64,000 nt of DNA, from the NCBI RefSeq assembly GCF_037975245.1, contig NC_092563.1, forward strand, positions 28,545,960-28,609,959, read 5' to 3'. Below, one piece after another: positions 23,328-34,721 of this stretch. The stretch's first letter is position 1, and each line of letters begins with the position of its first letter. The translations under genes and the position numbers were made by a program. Under the pieces are notes generated by a model, which was not told where the DNA came from, did no database searches, and saw nothing but the letters and a program-made list of their open reading frames with translations. The stretch is from Apostichopus japonicus (Eukaryota; Echinodermata; Holothuroidea; Aspidochirotida; Stichopodidae).

Positions 23328-26300
23328 CTGTTGAAAGTAGAAAGGAAAAGACGGATTCATGAATTAGTCATTAAAATTTAGATCAAACGCACACACATAT
23401 ATAATACAGCATCGGCCTTTATCTGTATCCATAGATGCTTTACAATGTGTTGCCATTATGCAGCATTGTAGTGCATTAACTTTATTGCTTAATAAATGGA
23501 GAGCAATTAACAGATAGACTTGACCAGCCAAACCATAAATTCCACTCTCTGGATGCAATACTGTAAAACCATATTGGTAAAGTGCAGCCGAAGTATCGTA
23601 TAGACAGTATGTAATTACTAACGACATACCTACTCGTTTGATGCACTGCTCACCAAATGAATATTTAACTTAAAATCAGTGACCAGAAGATGCAAGCTCA
23701 AACATTTCAATTGCTGGACTGGTCAAATCTAACCTTGAATGAATATCAATTAAGCAGCTGCTGCCGTGACAACATGGAGTTGTGCACCCTTGACACTTCT
23801 ACAACTTTCAAATACCACTAACATCCAACTATCGCCTTTTTCAATTGGACAGTGACAAAATGGATATAACTATTTAAGTCAGATCCTGGGACACTGGTTA
23901 TACTACTAGATTGAAACCATTCTGGAATATACATACATCATTGATGTCTCAACTCTCAAGTGTCTTTTGGTGAACTACAATTATACTTAATGCAATTTTT
24001 TGCTGTAAAGGTCAAATTTCTGGTTTTGAATCCCCAAATCCAAACTTATTTGCCATTGGGAAGATAACAAGTTTATTTTTGTCCAGGTCAACTATCTGAC
24101 ACTTGTTTGGAGAAATGTCAAATTCATTCACTTGGACAGTTATGTTATTTAGGTTTTCCTACTTCAATTAAAGAAACCAAATCATGAAGGGTCTAAAGTG
24201 AAACACTAGTCACTATCACAGAACAATGTCAACACATTAAGGTAGGCCATATGCATTATAAAGATTTCTTGAATAAAGTTAACAACAAACTTCAAAGCAA
24301 AAATCGAGAGCCTACACATTTGTCGACTAGCTCAACACTGCAAGAGTAAGGCATAGCCAGGCACTCCAGACTTGATATAACATAATAAGATTTCCAATAT
24401 ATTGAACAGACCTAGGCTGATAAGGTAAGGTTTTTTATTTTGATGTTAAGCGTAACCTATGAATCAATGCACGCGGATGAGTGTGTGTATGTGTGTAATG
24501 CCTTGCTTGTAAACACGATATCTCAAGAAGGGAAGCTTGGATCAATCTCATACTTCCGTGTTGGGGAAATGACCAGGCACCGTTTACAAAAATAAACTGA
24601 CGCCTAGTTAGATTTTTATGTATGCCCAATCTCAATGCAAGATAACTGTGTAAAATGGTTTACTATCTTTTCATGCACTATGTACAGGAAGTTTTCCTGA
24701 GCGGAGATTGTTCACAAACTTAATGGAGCATATATAAAAAATACTGCAAAAACATTCAAAATCTAAAATAAAAATTTTATTACAGAGAACACTTTAAGCT
24801 TACAAAGTCATAGTGTATTTTAAAGGCATTAATAAATATGCTGGGTTCATATATTTCTCAACCAATTAAAAAAGTTGATCAAACAGGTTGTGCACATGCT
24901 ACCCCTACACTAGAGTCTAATACTAACAATTTAAACAATGTAAATCCCCATCTGAAGTAAGATATAAGAGCATTAAATTACCATAGCCTAATAAACAAAC
25001 TTTAACAAGTTGAAACCACCTTTTTCTGAGTTTCGAGATATTAAAATTCATAACTTGATGACATAAGAACCCTTTTGAGTTGATCTGCTCAAAACAAATC
25101 CACAACTATCTTGTCATTTTGGTCAAAAATTGATGCCAAAGCATGGATGGCCGAGTTGCTTAGGCTTCAATGTGCCTTACACTAACCAATGTACCAATGG
25201 TAGATAAAATTGGGTTTGTTAACACAAAAACGTGAAGGAAAAAATGTTTCGGGTCTGAAAACCAATATACAGTTAAGGTGGCCAAACATCTCCTAAATTA
25301 TTTTAAGGAATTGTCTGACCGGTGGAAGATTTGGATACATTGTCCTCTGGTTCAACATTTTCTTCTTGTAGAAATCTTTCTTTAAAATTCACCAGTTTCC
25401 CACCAAGAGCACCGTTTGTTCAAACGCATCAAATTAGTGAATCACGCAATGCTACAATGAGTACTTTAATAAATATTTGTAAAGCCTTGAAAACCTTTAA
25501 AACATGGTATTCTACATGGTAGAAATATTGGATACTTTACATACATAGTATATGGCTTTGCCATATTGAGTACAAGAATCCTATTGCTTGTGAGGTCAAA
25601 TATCATTTGAGGTCACCTGAAAACCCTATTATTACTTATCGCAATATGGGAATCATGGATACTACTCATTGGTGTGTGGATGCATCACATTGACTACAAT
25701 ACTCAAAACAATGGGTGAAGGGTGTATTGCAACATACAGTAGACTGACCTGTGTTAATCATGCCATAATGTACTTGTATAACACAATAGTTGTTCGGGCC
25801 ATTTATATTGTAACAGCTATCTCTGGTTAACAAGCAGAATCAAAGAAGTCATCGAAATTTCAATGCACTTAGCACTCTAGTTATTTCATCCTGCTAAGAA
25901 TTATAACATTATTTTTATGTCCCCCATGTATCACGAACCTGTCATTGTTAATCTGGCGTGGTACGCTAGGCACGTTCGCCGTTCCGAAATGCTATTTGGA
26001 CTCCTAGCCTATCGAATACCCAAAAACGAACGCACCCGTTTACAAACGCATGCGCACCGTTGACTTAGGTCACGTGGCACTTACGTAAATGACGACGCCA
26101 TTTTGTACTTTCCATTGCACCTTACTACAAAACAATACATTGGGAATGACAAGGATCTCGGTAAAAATGTACCTAGTTCTTAGCACTGCTTTGATCTATT
26201 TGGTACAGAATTACATTAACTGATGAAAGTGCCATTGATTTGTATTGATATGAGCAAAACACGGTTTCAATTGTGCTATTTTCAAAACAGAGCCTAGCCT

Positions 26301-26391
26301 ATATTAGGCGCGAACATGGCCCACGTGAATGAAAATCGTTAAGGAAACGAATAAACTTTTACCTGTAAGCAGAACTGAGGGAAACACTCAC
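23328..26391 (-). other. Probable 5' intron of the NFAT5-like gene
   Basis: AT-rich, no convincing exon. One degenerate repeat with AGGTCA-type motifs lies at about 25580-25620. A tRNA-Leu-like A-box string near 25146 has no B box. Confidence 0.4.
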
Positions 26392-26560
26392 CTTCAATTT
26401 AAGTCTACAAGGTTTTAACCACAAAAAGAAACTTAATGTTGCCAAAATAGGAGAAATACAAAGCAATTTATCCGAGAAATATCTAACTTCCGAAATTTTA
26501 GGCGGTGCCACTTATTCTGCTCGACGGAAAACTACACACTGAATAGTGATGGTCGTGCGC
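26392..26560 (-). other. Candidate untranslated first exon of the NFAT5-like gene
   Basis: A strong minus-strand donor, GAAG|GTGAGTG, ends at 26392 just downstream of promoter-like sequence. The right-hand boundary is a guess. A second donor-like site, ACAG|GTAAAAG, lies at 26362. No long open frame, so it would be untranslated. Confidence 0.3.
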
Positions 26561-26660
26561 GCCAACCAAATGCAGTACATTCCAGACACTACGTCATCAT
26601 ATCTTATCTTGATTGGTGGGAAATGGAACCTTCTGTTTAGCGAACCAATCAGAATACGAG
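26561..26660 (-). promoter_or_regulatory. Promoter-like region, CCAAT boxes and CRE-like site
   Basis: CCAAT motifs occur on the minus strand at 26612-26616 and on the plus strand at 26645-26649. TACGTCA is at 26590-26596. E-boxes CACGTG lie at 26322 and 26071. Placement upstream of a good donor suggests the NFAT5-like promoter. Confidence 0.35.
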
Positions 26661-26924
26661 CTATTACCATATATTGATATTAATGCGCATTTCATGAAGA
26701 ATTAGGTGGCTGCGGTTGGCAAGTATATTAACGATTTTGAAAGGTATGAGGGTAGTAAACACAAAGAATTCACCCACATATGAACTCAACTAGAGGGAAA
26801 GCCCCATAAATTTAACCAGCGAGACTGTAACATGTATCAACTTTGCTTCAATAAAGGAAGTGTTAGCAGCCAGTTGGGACAATTTCCTAATGCTAAATAC
26901 CTCTCTAAACTGTACACCAATATC

Positions 26925-27665
26925 ATGTATGTATGTATGTATATGTGATCTTTCCGCAAGCAGGAACTCGCGAAAGAAGCCATGGAGGCTTGTAGACTCG
27001 CAAGCTGACCGAAGCCAATCTCTCGGCTATGGCAAGCCATGTGGGACAAACACTGCATAATATATCCGCGTATTAATTCGAATATATACGCGTATTAATT
27101 CGAATATATACTCGTATTAATTCGAATATATGTGTTGTAGCCTACATGTGTAAAGTTTCGCTTTTTGAAGCGATCTCGCGATCCCGCCAAAACATTTATC
27201 GTTGGTATATGTACACAGCAAGAGCGGAAATGTTTTTTCGTGTATATTCTAATTAATCCGTGCATATATTGGATTTAATCCCCATATGTATTTTATTTAA
27301 TACGTGTATATATTCGAATTAATACGTGTATATATTCGAATTAATACGTGTATATATTCGAATTAATACGTGTATATATTCGAATTAATACGCGGATATA
27401 TTTAAGCCATATGATTGGCTAATAATATATACGCGTATATATTCCAATTAATACGCGTATAAATTCCAATTAATACGCGGATATATTATGCAGTGTTTGT
27501 CCCACATGGCTTGCCATACTCGGCACACATCCATTTAACGTCCATGTCGGGAAGTTGTTATTGAACAACACCCTTGCCAGACGACACACATTGCTGTCGG
27601 CGGGGAATCGAACCGGGGATCTCATGACTGGGAGACGCCGGCGTCATGATCTCAAAGCACTGGTA
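26925..27665 (-). mobile_element. tRNA-derived SINE, split by a palindromic element
   Basis: The left part (26925-27026, with a GTAT microsatellite at its left edge) and the right part (27519-27665) are together homologous to the SINEs at 39886-40147 and 59126-59355. The right part, read on the minus strand, has a B box (GGTTCGATTCC) preceded by tRNA-like sequence. The element 27027-27518 sits inside it. Confidence 0.65.
27027..27518. mobile_element. Palindromic element with very long TIRs and internal 20-bp tandem repeats
   Basis: Left arm TATGGCAAGCCATGTGGGAC, then AAACACTGCATAATATATCC; the right end is its exact inverse. The inverted pairing continues into tandem copies of a unit like CGTATTAATTCGAATATATA, which is itself near-palindromic: three in the left arm and about seven in the right. 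CTCGG is duplicated at 27022-27026 and 27519-27523. No coding capacity. The loop (about 27140-27250) is unique sequence. Confidence 0.75.
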
Positions 27666-27807
27666 TTGACAGTACGGACAGTTCCTAGACTTTATAGAAA
27701 CATGATATTCATACTGCTCGTACTGACAATACAAGTGCTCGGAAAGCGGGACATAACACAACAGTATAGAAAAAATTGACACAACTGGGTGTACATTCGT
27801 GAAAATG

Positions 27808-27848
27808 CTGCCTTTTGGCTAAGATTATGTGCAGTAGGCTTATCAGTT
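27808..27848 (+). pseudogene. Possible second U2 snRNA fragment
   Basis: GCCTTTTGGCTAAGAT and, after a short gap, CTTATCAGTT appear in the order and spacing of U2 nucleotides about 12-50, with a few bases deleted. Weaker than the match at 8937. Confidence 0.4.
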
Positions 27849-28014
27849 CCCTTACTAGAGGGCACGCAATTCCTACGCTATACCTAATAAGGGGTAAATT
27901 GGCATAACAGCAATTTCAAATTGGCGTTTTTGTCTCAATTTAACCGATTGCGTCACAGAAAAGTTGACAACTCTGGATCATATGAATGTATCCGTGTTGA
28001 AAGAGACATTCCTT

Positions 28015-29220
28015 CAAGAGCGGACTGGGTCTTAAAACCGGCCCGGGCATTTTTCACCTAGACAAGCCCATTAATCATTGATATGTTACATGCATATAGT
28101 GATCACCGTCCTGGGGGAGGGATCGAAGGTGTTCCCCTCCCCCATTGATATTAGTTTTTAAAGCTAAGGAATGCCTAGATGCAAAATGGTGCATATTTCT
28201 CAATTTTGTAGGTTACAATAATAATTTTCCAGAAGCAACACTTGCAACACATTCTGTAGTAGGAAATCATGATATATAGATCGCCTACTTTTAGTCCCCT
28301 ATATTCACACACTTTTGTCGCCCTATTCAATTAATGGGGGATCTAGTTCGCGAATCGGTAAACCGGAGACAAATACTCAAAGTGGTCGACTAACATTCGT
28401 CTAATTTGATAACCAAACACCCTACTGATATGTGGGTCATTTTTATTCATGCCTTATCTCTCAGGACTAAGCTACTGAGTGATATCCAAATAATTTAATA
28501 ATATTTTACCTTTGTTTACTTCGTCTTCTGGAGTTCGAGGTGCTATATGTCAGAATGCATTGGTCACCGTGCTTGTATACCTTGTCGTAAAAATATTAGC
28601 ACGGACGGGTTGCCAATATCACGTTCTTTTGTTACAAAATAACAGGCTAACTAACATGGTGATTTCATGAGCTGATTCCCAGAGTTAAAAATATATTTCT
28701 ACACAGCCCCAGTGGCGGAGCGTCCATATAGTCAGGGGCGAATGCCCCCCCCCCCCTCTGACGGTCTCAAATGGCCTACTGGCGCCCTTTTCAGCTTTTA
28801 CCACTTTTTACTTATTCGCGATTATTTACTTTTTTATTGCGCTCTCATCTACCTATTGACCTTTTTCACATTTTGCAGGTGTAATTTTCTGTCAAAATGC
28901 TCTAACGGCTATTTATTCTTCGTTTATATGCAAATTAGAAAGGCCCGGAAAGGGTATTTTCCGGCGATCTAGGGAGTATCATTACTCAAAAAACTCTGTA
29001 CGCTCCGCGCCAACCTGTGGTGGCGCTCCGCTTAGTGTCAAAAGCGCACCTACAGGTCCATTCTCCCCCCCCCCCCCCCCCTCTGACCAATACCCCTAGC
29101 TCCGCCACTGCACAGCCCGTCTGTATTCTATAAACTGCTGTGAAAATGGGCTGTAATTTTTACCAGGCTCCCCAGCCCACTGGCATTGCCCAAATTGCTC
29201 GTGTGGCCAGTCCGCCACTG
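28015..29220. mobile_element. hAT-like element enclosing a MITE
   Basis: Left end CAAGAGCGGACTGG and right end, reverse-complemented, CAGTGGCGGACTGG. Flanks CATTCCTT (28007-28014) and CATGCCTT (29221-29228) agree at 7 of 8. Without the nested 28710-29110 it is about 800 bp. No transposase frame. Confidence 0.72.
28710..29110. mobile_element. hAT MITE, 401 bp, perfect TIR and TSD
   Basis: CAGTGGCGGAGC and GCTCCGCCACTG are exact inverses. CACAGCCC flanks both sides (28702-28709, 29111-29118). Sister copy of 5873-6274, core hairpin at 28997-29036. Confidence 0.92.
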
Positions 29221-29228
29221 CATGCCTT

Positions 29229-30650
29229 CACCCGACCTCCATTGACCTAAATATTCACTTCCAACTTCCAAGGGTTGCACATCCCATCATCAGAACAATA
29301 AACTTCTCACACGTGAACATTCCCAATGTAGGCGTACCGTCTCATGCTTTCAAGGCTCTCACACGACCCAATTGTGCCGAGAACGAATGTCTTCAAGACT
29401 TCAACAAACCCAATGAGATGCTCTACCGTTTACTACGCACGGGGAAGCCATAAACAAAGTATTCGGGTGCAGATTCAAGCCACTTTTACATTACACACGT
29501 AATCTGAGGTTCATGTATAGAATTAACGAACATTCCGTGGGTAGTCCATGATCAAACCCCATATTGTAAAAATGGGGGTTTGAAGCAACCTTTTCTAGCT
29601 TAGAGCGGCTGCGGTGTTTTCTACATATCCTCAATTGTCAGGTGCTAGTCAGCCTAGTCTTGAACATGCATGGTGATCGAAGAGACTGATATAACAGGTT
29701 ACTCGTAGGATATATTACCCAGTATGGAAAAATGGGGGGATGGGGGAGGGGTGGGGGAGGGGATGGGGGAGGCCTGGGGGGAGAGTAGGTGGAGAAGGGA
29801 AGGAAAATGTAGAGAGGGGAGAGTTCGCAAGGCAAGACAATGATGACTCATGTTTCCAAGGCAAAGTCTGAATCACTGCACAAACCAGGCAAGGATATAT
29901 TTATTACTGTTTTAAAGTTTCTGAAGACAGACGTTGTGTCCCACATCTGTGCAAAATCATGTATACAAAACTTCACAAGCTACAGGACATAAGTATTGTG
30001 CTCCTCCATATGTAATGTTGTTGGTGTTGTTGTTGCCCCTCCAACTCGCAATCTTAGCACATATAGCAATAATATTTTGAAAATGTTATCCAGTAAGCCC
30101 ACAAGCTCAGTGATTCCTTGACTTGTAAGTTTATACTGTATATGGAATCACCTGATTAAAAGAGCAACTGCAAAATGTGTCCTTAAGTCAAGAACCAGAA
30201 CATCAGGGTATGAGTTCCAGATAACTTGATCATTGCAAAGGTATTACCCTTCTGAATGTTGATGACAGATAACAGTCATTAGTGGAAGTGGAAAACCCTC
30301 TCAGCCACTTAGAAGAGGAAAGGTCAAATCATATGACAGTTAGTGACACAGATAAGCCATGCATCATAGAATTGAGTTAAAATTGCAAACTTACAAGGTT
30401 TCCAAATTTGACCTCTGTTGAATTCAAATGACCTTCCATGGTATATTTGAACCCCTAATAGACAGGTCAAAATTGCACGAGTAGAAGAAAGTATGATGAA
30501 GAATGTTGGTGAGGAAATTTTGGAAAATTCCGACACAGTTAATTTCTTGGTGTAGAAATATTGCAACCTCTTATAATGGCTATTATAAAACTTGGTTTCG
30601 GAAATGAAAAATAGCAGATATTTCCGATATCAGGTATATCGAAACCGAAC
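29229..30650. other. Intergenic, G-rich purine tract, no gene seen
   Basis: 29727-29822 is a run of G-rich purine sequence with many GGGG blocks, able in principle to form G-quadruplex or triplex DNA. The rest is AT-rich with traces of the TTTGACC-type dispersed repeat (30395-30470). Confidence 0.5.
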
Positions 30651-30661
30651 ACTACACACAT

Positions 30662-30810
30662 AGGCGTAGGTCCCGTAGGAGGCGGGGGCTGATATTGGCA
30701 TCGATATGTTGATCGATATGTTGAACGCGCGCTTCGCGCGCGAAATATTTCGGCTTTTTTTTCGGGCAAGTCGTTACAGCCCCATATCCAATCTGGCTCC
30801 TACGCCTTTG
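30662..30810. mobile_element. Short element with 11-bp TSD and GC hairpin
   Basis: ACTACACACAT is repeated exactly at 30651-30661 and 30811-30821. The ends AGGCGTAGG and CCTACGCCT are inverse. The middle holds a perfect palindrome, CGCGCGC-TT-CGCGCGC type, at about 30726-30742. A related sequence lies at 46160-46256. A 9-11 bp TSD fits Mutator-like elements. Confidence 0.7.
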
Positions 30811-30911
30811 ACTACACACATTGACAGTTTTTGAGGCTGTACATCGTGGAACATGCATTTCAATGCTCACTGATATGATCTTATATCTGCTCTTTGCTTT
30901 ACAAATTCGAA

Positions 30912-32595
30912 CAGGCGTGTAGCGAGTAATTGCCAAGGGAGGGGCGAAGCCTGTAGGCAGGGGCGGGATTTGAGTTGTGAAAGTGGGGGGGCAAACCTGC
31001 CAGCAAGACTATCTAAGCGGAGCGCCACCATCGGTTGGCGCGGAGCGTACAAGAAATTTTTGGGCTTTACAAACCCTCCAGATGGCCGGAAATGGCACTT
31101 CCCGAGTGCTCTAAGCTGCATGTACCCATCCTTGAAATATGGATCTCATGTCTGCAATTGTATCTAGATAGTTAATTATCGTTTAAAAATTTGAAGAGGC
31201 TTGATAGTAGAACATATGGTCAGATGGTGATGTACAACTTTTGTTATACGTCACTATCTAAGCGGAGCGCCATCATCAGTTGGCAAGGATCGTCGAAATT
31301 TTTGATGAAAGGAACCCTTAGATCGGTAAAATTAACACCCATATAGGCTTTAAATTGCATCTAAACAATTAATGAACGTGTGTAAAGTTAGGGAGGACAG
31401 ATAGAAGAACTTATATGGTGATGCACAACTGAGGCTTATACGTCACTATTTAGACGGTGCACCACCATCAGTTGGCGCGGCGTGTCGAAATTTAAGCAAA
31501 AAGGAAATCCTAGATCAGCAAATATGACACCTCTGGTAACAATAAATCGCATCTCGACAGCTCTTTCCCCCTAAAATTATTAGTATATTGTGCATTGGAC
31601 CGATCAAGAATATGTTCAGCACCCACTTCGAAATTCTCCCCGCGGTCCCCACTTCTTGGAGAACTTGGGCAAATATTAGGGGCTGAACATACCTTTACCC
31701 CCCACACTTTTTTTATGGGGGATAAGCCCCTCAAGTCTACCGGTTCCGTCGCCACTGAAGTCGAGGCGGGGTGACTGTTTGGATTTTACAATGTGACTAG
31801 GTGTATCATGGAGCAATATCTTTACGGGTCATTTCATAGTACTGGCTGAGATTTGAAAATGAAATTATTACCTGGCAGTACCAGCATTATGTTTGAACTA
31901 TTGCCATATTATCAGGCAACATAGAAATTCATAATAAATACTTGAATGTTACTTACTGTTCATGAAGGGCTAGACCACTGGGGGTGGGGTGGGGTGTGTC
32001 ATGTGTCAGTGTATTGAACTTAATTATTGATATACCCAATATGCAATTCTGGCTTTTGTAAATCGTTTCTCTGGATTTAGTTATTCAACGCATTCAGTAG
32101 AGCAGCAACGTTGAAAATCAATTCCTGAAGCTAGCACTGTAGCACATGCCACGGATTCATCACATGCAGAATTGAATCGCTAGTGTGATAGCTCCAGGAT
32201 TCGTGCAGGAACCTGTGCTGCGAACCATGTGCTAGCTCCAGCTCCAGTTATTCATGCTACATGTTACGATGTTAAACACAAATTCGACTAAGATTCGAAA
32301 CAAATAGGCCTATTTGATAGGGAATAATTTCGATTAGGGTTGTGCACATTTGTCTACAAAAACGACAAAAAAAGTAAATTAAGGTTTGGGAAAAAGTGGG
32401 GGGCAAATGCCCCCTCTTGCCCCCCCCCCCCCGTAATCCCGCCCATGCCTGTAGGCAAACTATCTAAGCGAATCGCCACCATGGGTTGGCGCGAAGCGTA
32501 GAAGAAAAATTTTGGCCGAAAATGCCTCCCAGATCGCTGGAAATGACACTTCCCAGGCCTTGTAAGTTGCATCTAAGCATTGTCTATTTTGAAAT
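30912..32595. mobile_element. Outer hAT-like element interrupted by 30958-32447
   Basis: CAGGCGTGTAGCGAG at 30912 looks like a family terminus. If the nested element and one TSD copy are removed, the left part runs directly into a core hairpin (32459-32502), as in other family members. The right boundary is not found; 32595 is approximate. Confidence 0.45.
30958..32447. mobile_element. hAT-like element with three core repeats, perfect 8-bp TSD
   Basis: CCTGTAGG is duplicated at 30950-30957 and 32448-32455. Ends CAGGGGCGGGATT and, reverse-complemented, CATGGGCGGGATT differ at one base. Core hairpins at 31008-31051, 31253-31292 and 31443-31484 are spaced about 190-245 bp with related spacer sequence, a diverging internal tandem array. 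An unpaired terminus (CCGTCGCCACTG) ends at 31757. Confidence 0.85.
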
Positions 32596-33176
32596 TACTA
32601 GCGATGTCATAAAGAAAATTTGCACGGGGGGGGGGGCGGTCGTCCCCTTCCCGAAATGCGTCATGTTCCCCGACGACGCGGTCGAGTTCAAGACCAGCCA
32701 CATTTGGTTCCATATAGCACAATTGTACTACAATTTATACAATTGTTTAAGGCGTCCATACACACACACGCGTTATGATAGACCATATATAGTATTTATA
32801 TAGATACATTAGTGAGAGAGGATAAAATGGAAACGTCAAAAATGGAGTTGTCGGTGTAAGGGGTAGGGTGAGGCGCACACCGCCTCCGTAATCCTTGATC
32901 TGTCACTGGCTACCCTGTGTATATAATAAGGATCAGCGCCTTAACTACGGCTGTTCCTCTTTCTCTTCCCGAGGTCTTGGCTCTCTTTTACTCCCTCCTT
33001 TTCTCCTTTTTCTCTCTTATTTCTTTTTCTTTTCCCTTCCTTTCTCTCCCCCTTTTCTTTTTTCCCTTTTTTCTTCTCTTTTTTTTCTCTCCTCTTTTCC
33101 TTACCCGGGGGGGGGGGGGGGGCGCGCCCCCAACGCCCCCCCCCCTGGATACGCACCTGATAACAAATATGGGCTC
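32596..33176. other. Spacer with polypyrimidine tract and C/G runs
   Basis: About 32955-33105 is almost pure C/T, followed by a run of G and then C-runs and a lone hAT-like end (GGATACGCACCTG to 33161). No gene. Confidence 0.6.
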
Positions 33177-34600
33177 TGTCCAAGCTTCCCTTGTGATATT
33201 ATGTTGAGGAAGGTGTGTTAGTGTAGAGAGACGTAAATGAAGTGTGAAGTAAATGTTTGACCTTTGTTGACTTCAAATGACCTTTGACCTCCACCAAGAG
33301 CAATAATAATAAGCTCCTTAAATTTGATATGGTAGATCTACAAACCAAATAGGAGATCTGTCCAAGGTTCCCTTCTTGCAATGATCTTGTTTACAAGGCT
33401 TTTACGATTTGACCATGTGTCCCTAAATGACCTTTGACCTCCACCAAAATTAATGGCTTCTTTTGCTTAATGTTATTCATACCAGGATACCTTCATAAAA
33501 AGTATGAGATCTGCTCAAGCTGACAATATTGAGACATCATGTATACAAGGTTTTCACAATTTGACCTCTGATGATCCCAAATGACCTCCACAAAATGACA
33601 ATAGGCTTCTTGTACTCATTGTGGTACTTTTACAAACCAAGTATGAGGTCTGCTCAAGCTTCCTTTCTTGGGATATCATGTTTACAAGGTTTTCACAATT
33701 TGACTCCTGTTGACCTTTACCTCCACAAGAAACAATGCAATGGTTACGCTTATCAAATTGATAAATGCATCAGTTTCAATTTCATAACAAATAAACAAAT
33801 AGGATATTACTCATTATATGCTTTCCTGTACACCATGTTCTTGTACAAAATGCCATGCTGAAACCCAAACTTTATTATTTACTGCATATCTCCACCAAAA
33901 ATAATAGGGTTCTTGTACTTATTATAGAGACGCCATAGCCATATATACCTGCTAATGCAGCTTTCTGTTGTGTTCAAGTTCTGACACCTGGTAACCTTCA
34001 ATAAACTGTGTCCTACATGAAAATGATGAAATTGTGTACAAACTATACAATACACAATGCTATCATACCAAGCAGTTCTGGCTCTGAGGATTTAGCACTT
34101 TTGATATATTCACATTTTGCCCTTTGCTGACCCCAAATGACCTCCACCACTAACATAGAGTTTGCTGAACAGGAAACTCACATGCCAAATAGAACTGCAT
34201 ATGCAACCTTCCTTGAAATATCATGTTGGCAGAATTTTCACACTTTTCCTGTCTGTTGACCTCAAGTGATCTTTGACATTCATGAAAAACACTACAGATT
34301 GTCTACTCACCAATGGCAAGCTATACACACTGAGTTTGAACGCCCTGCAATTCTGTACTTCTAGAGATATTGCGTGAACAATGTTTTCAGACTTTGACCC
34401 ATGCTGACTGTACAGACCATTAACCAATAGTGTACCAACAACAATCCCAAACCAGTTCTACATATGGGTAACCTATGTACCAAATATGAAATGTTTCCCA
34501 GGTTATCCTTCTAAAGTTAGAGCGATTATGAGCAGGTGTCACATACACACACACACCATCACCATCGCATGGACTTCTTCTGCCTTAGGCAAGGAATAAA
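33177..34600. repeat. Degenerate tandem repeats carrying DR1-like motifs
   Basis: Units of roughly 150-170 bp recur, each with a TGTTTACAAGGTTTTCACAA-like block, TTTGACC and ATGACCTTTGACCTCCACCA. TGACCTTTGACCT is exact at 33278-33290 and 33428-33440; other units are decayed. The array ends with a CA microsatellite (about 34545). Related single units occur at 660-1340, 3840-4760, 47860-47950 and 52680-53070. Confidence 0.7.
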
Positions 34601-34677
34601 AAATAAAATAATTATGATGATAATGAAGATGGATTGAAAACAACATAACATCTGTTTCTGCATATATCATTCATATA

Positions 34678-34680
<3 letters not shown>

Positions 34681-34718
<38 letters not shown>
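34681..34718. repeat. AT microsatellite
   Basis: Nineteen AT units. Confidence 0.95.

Positions 34719-34721
<3 letters not shown>

Noticed and set aside
25143-25215. tRNA-Leu-like start (GGATGGCCGAGTTGCTTAGG)
   Set aside because: The A-box-like string is followed by no B box or cloverleaf arms; chance or a very old SINE remnant.
26085-26101. Possible NFAT5-like first coding exon, AAAATGGCG with donor AC|GTAAGTG on the minus strand
   Set aside because: It would carry two bases into an exon that needs one; the joined frame hits a stop at once.
32895-33221. Open frames rich in Phe/Ser/Leu/Pro or Lys/Glu
   Set aside because: They result from the polypyrimidine tract and C/G runs and have no protein signature.
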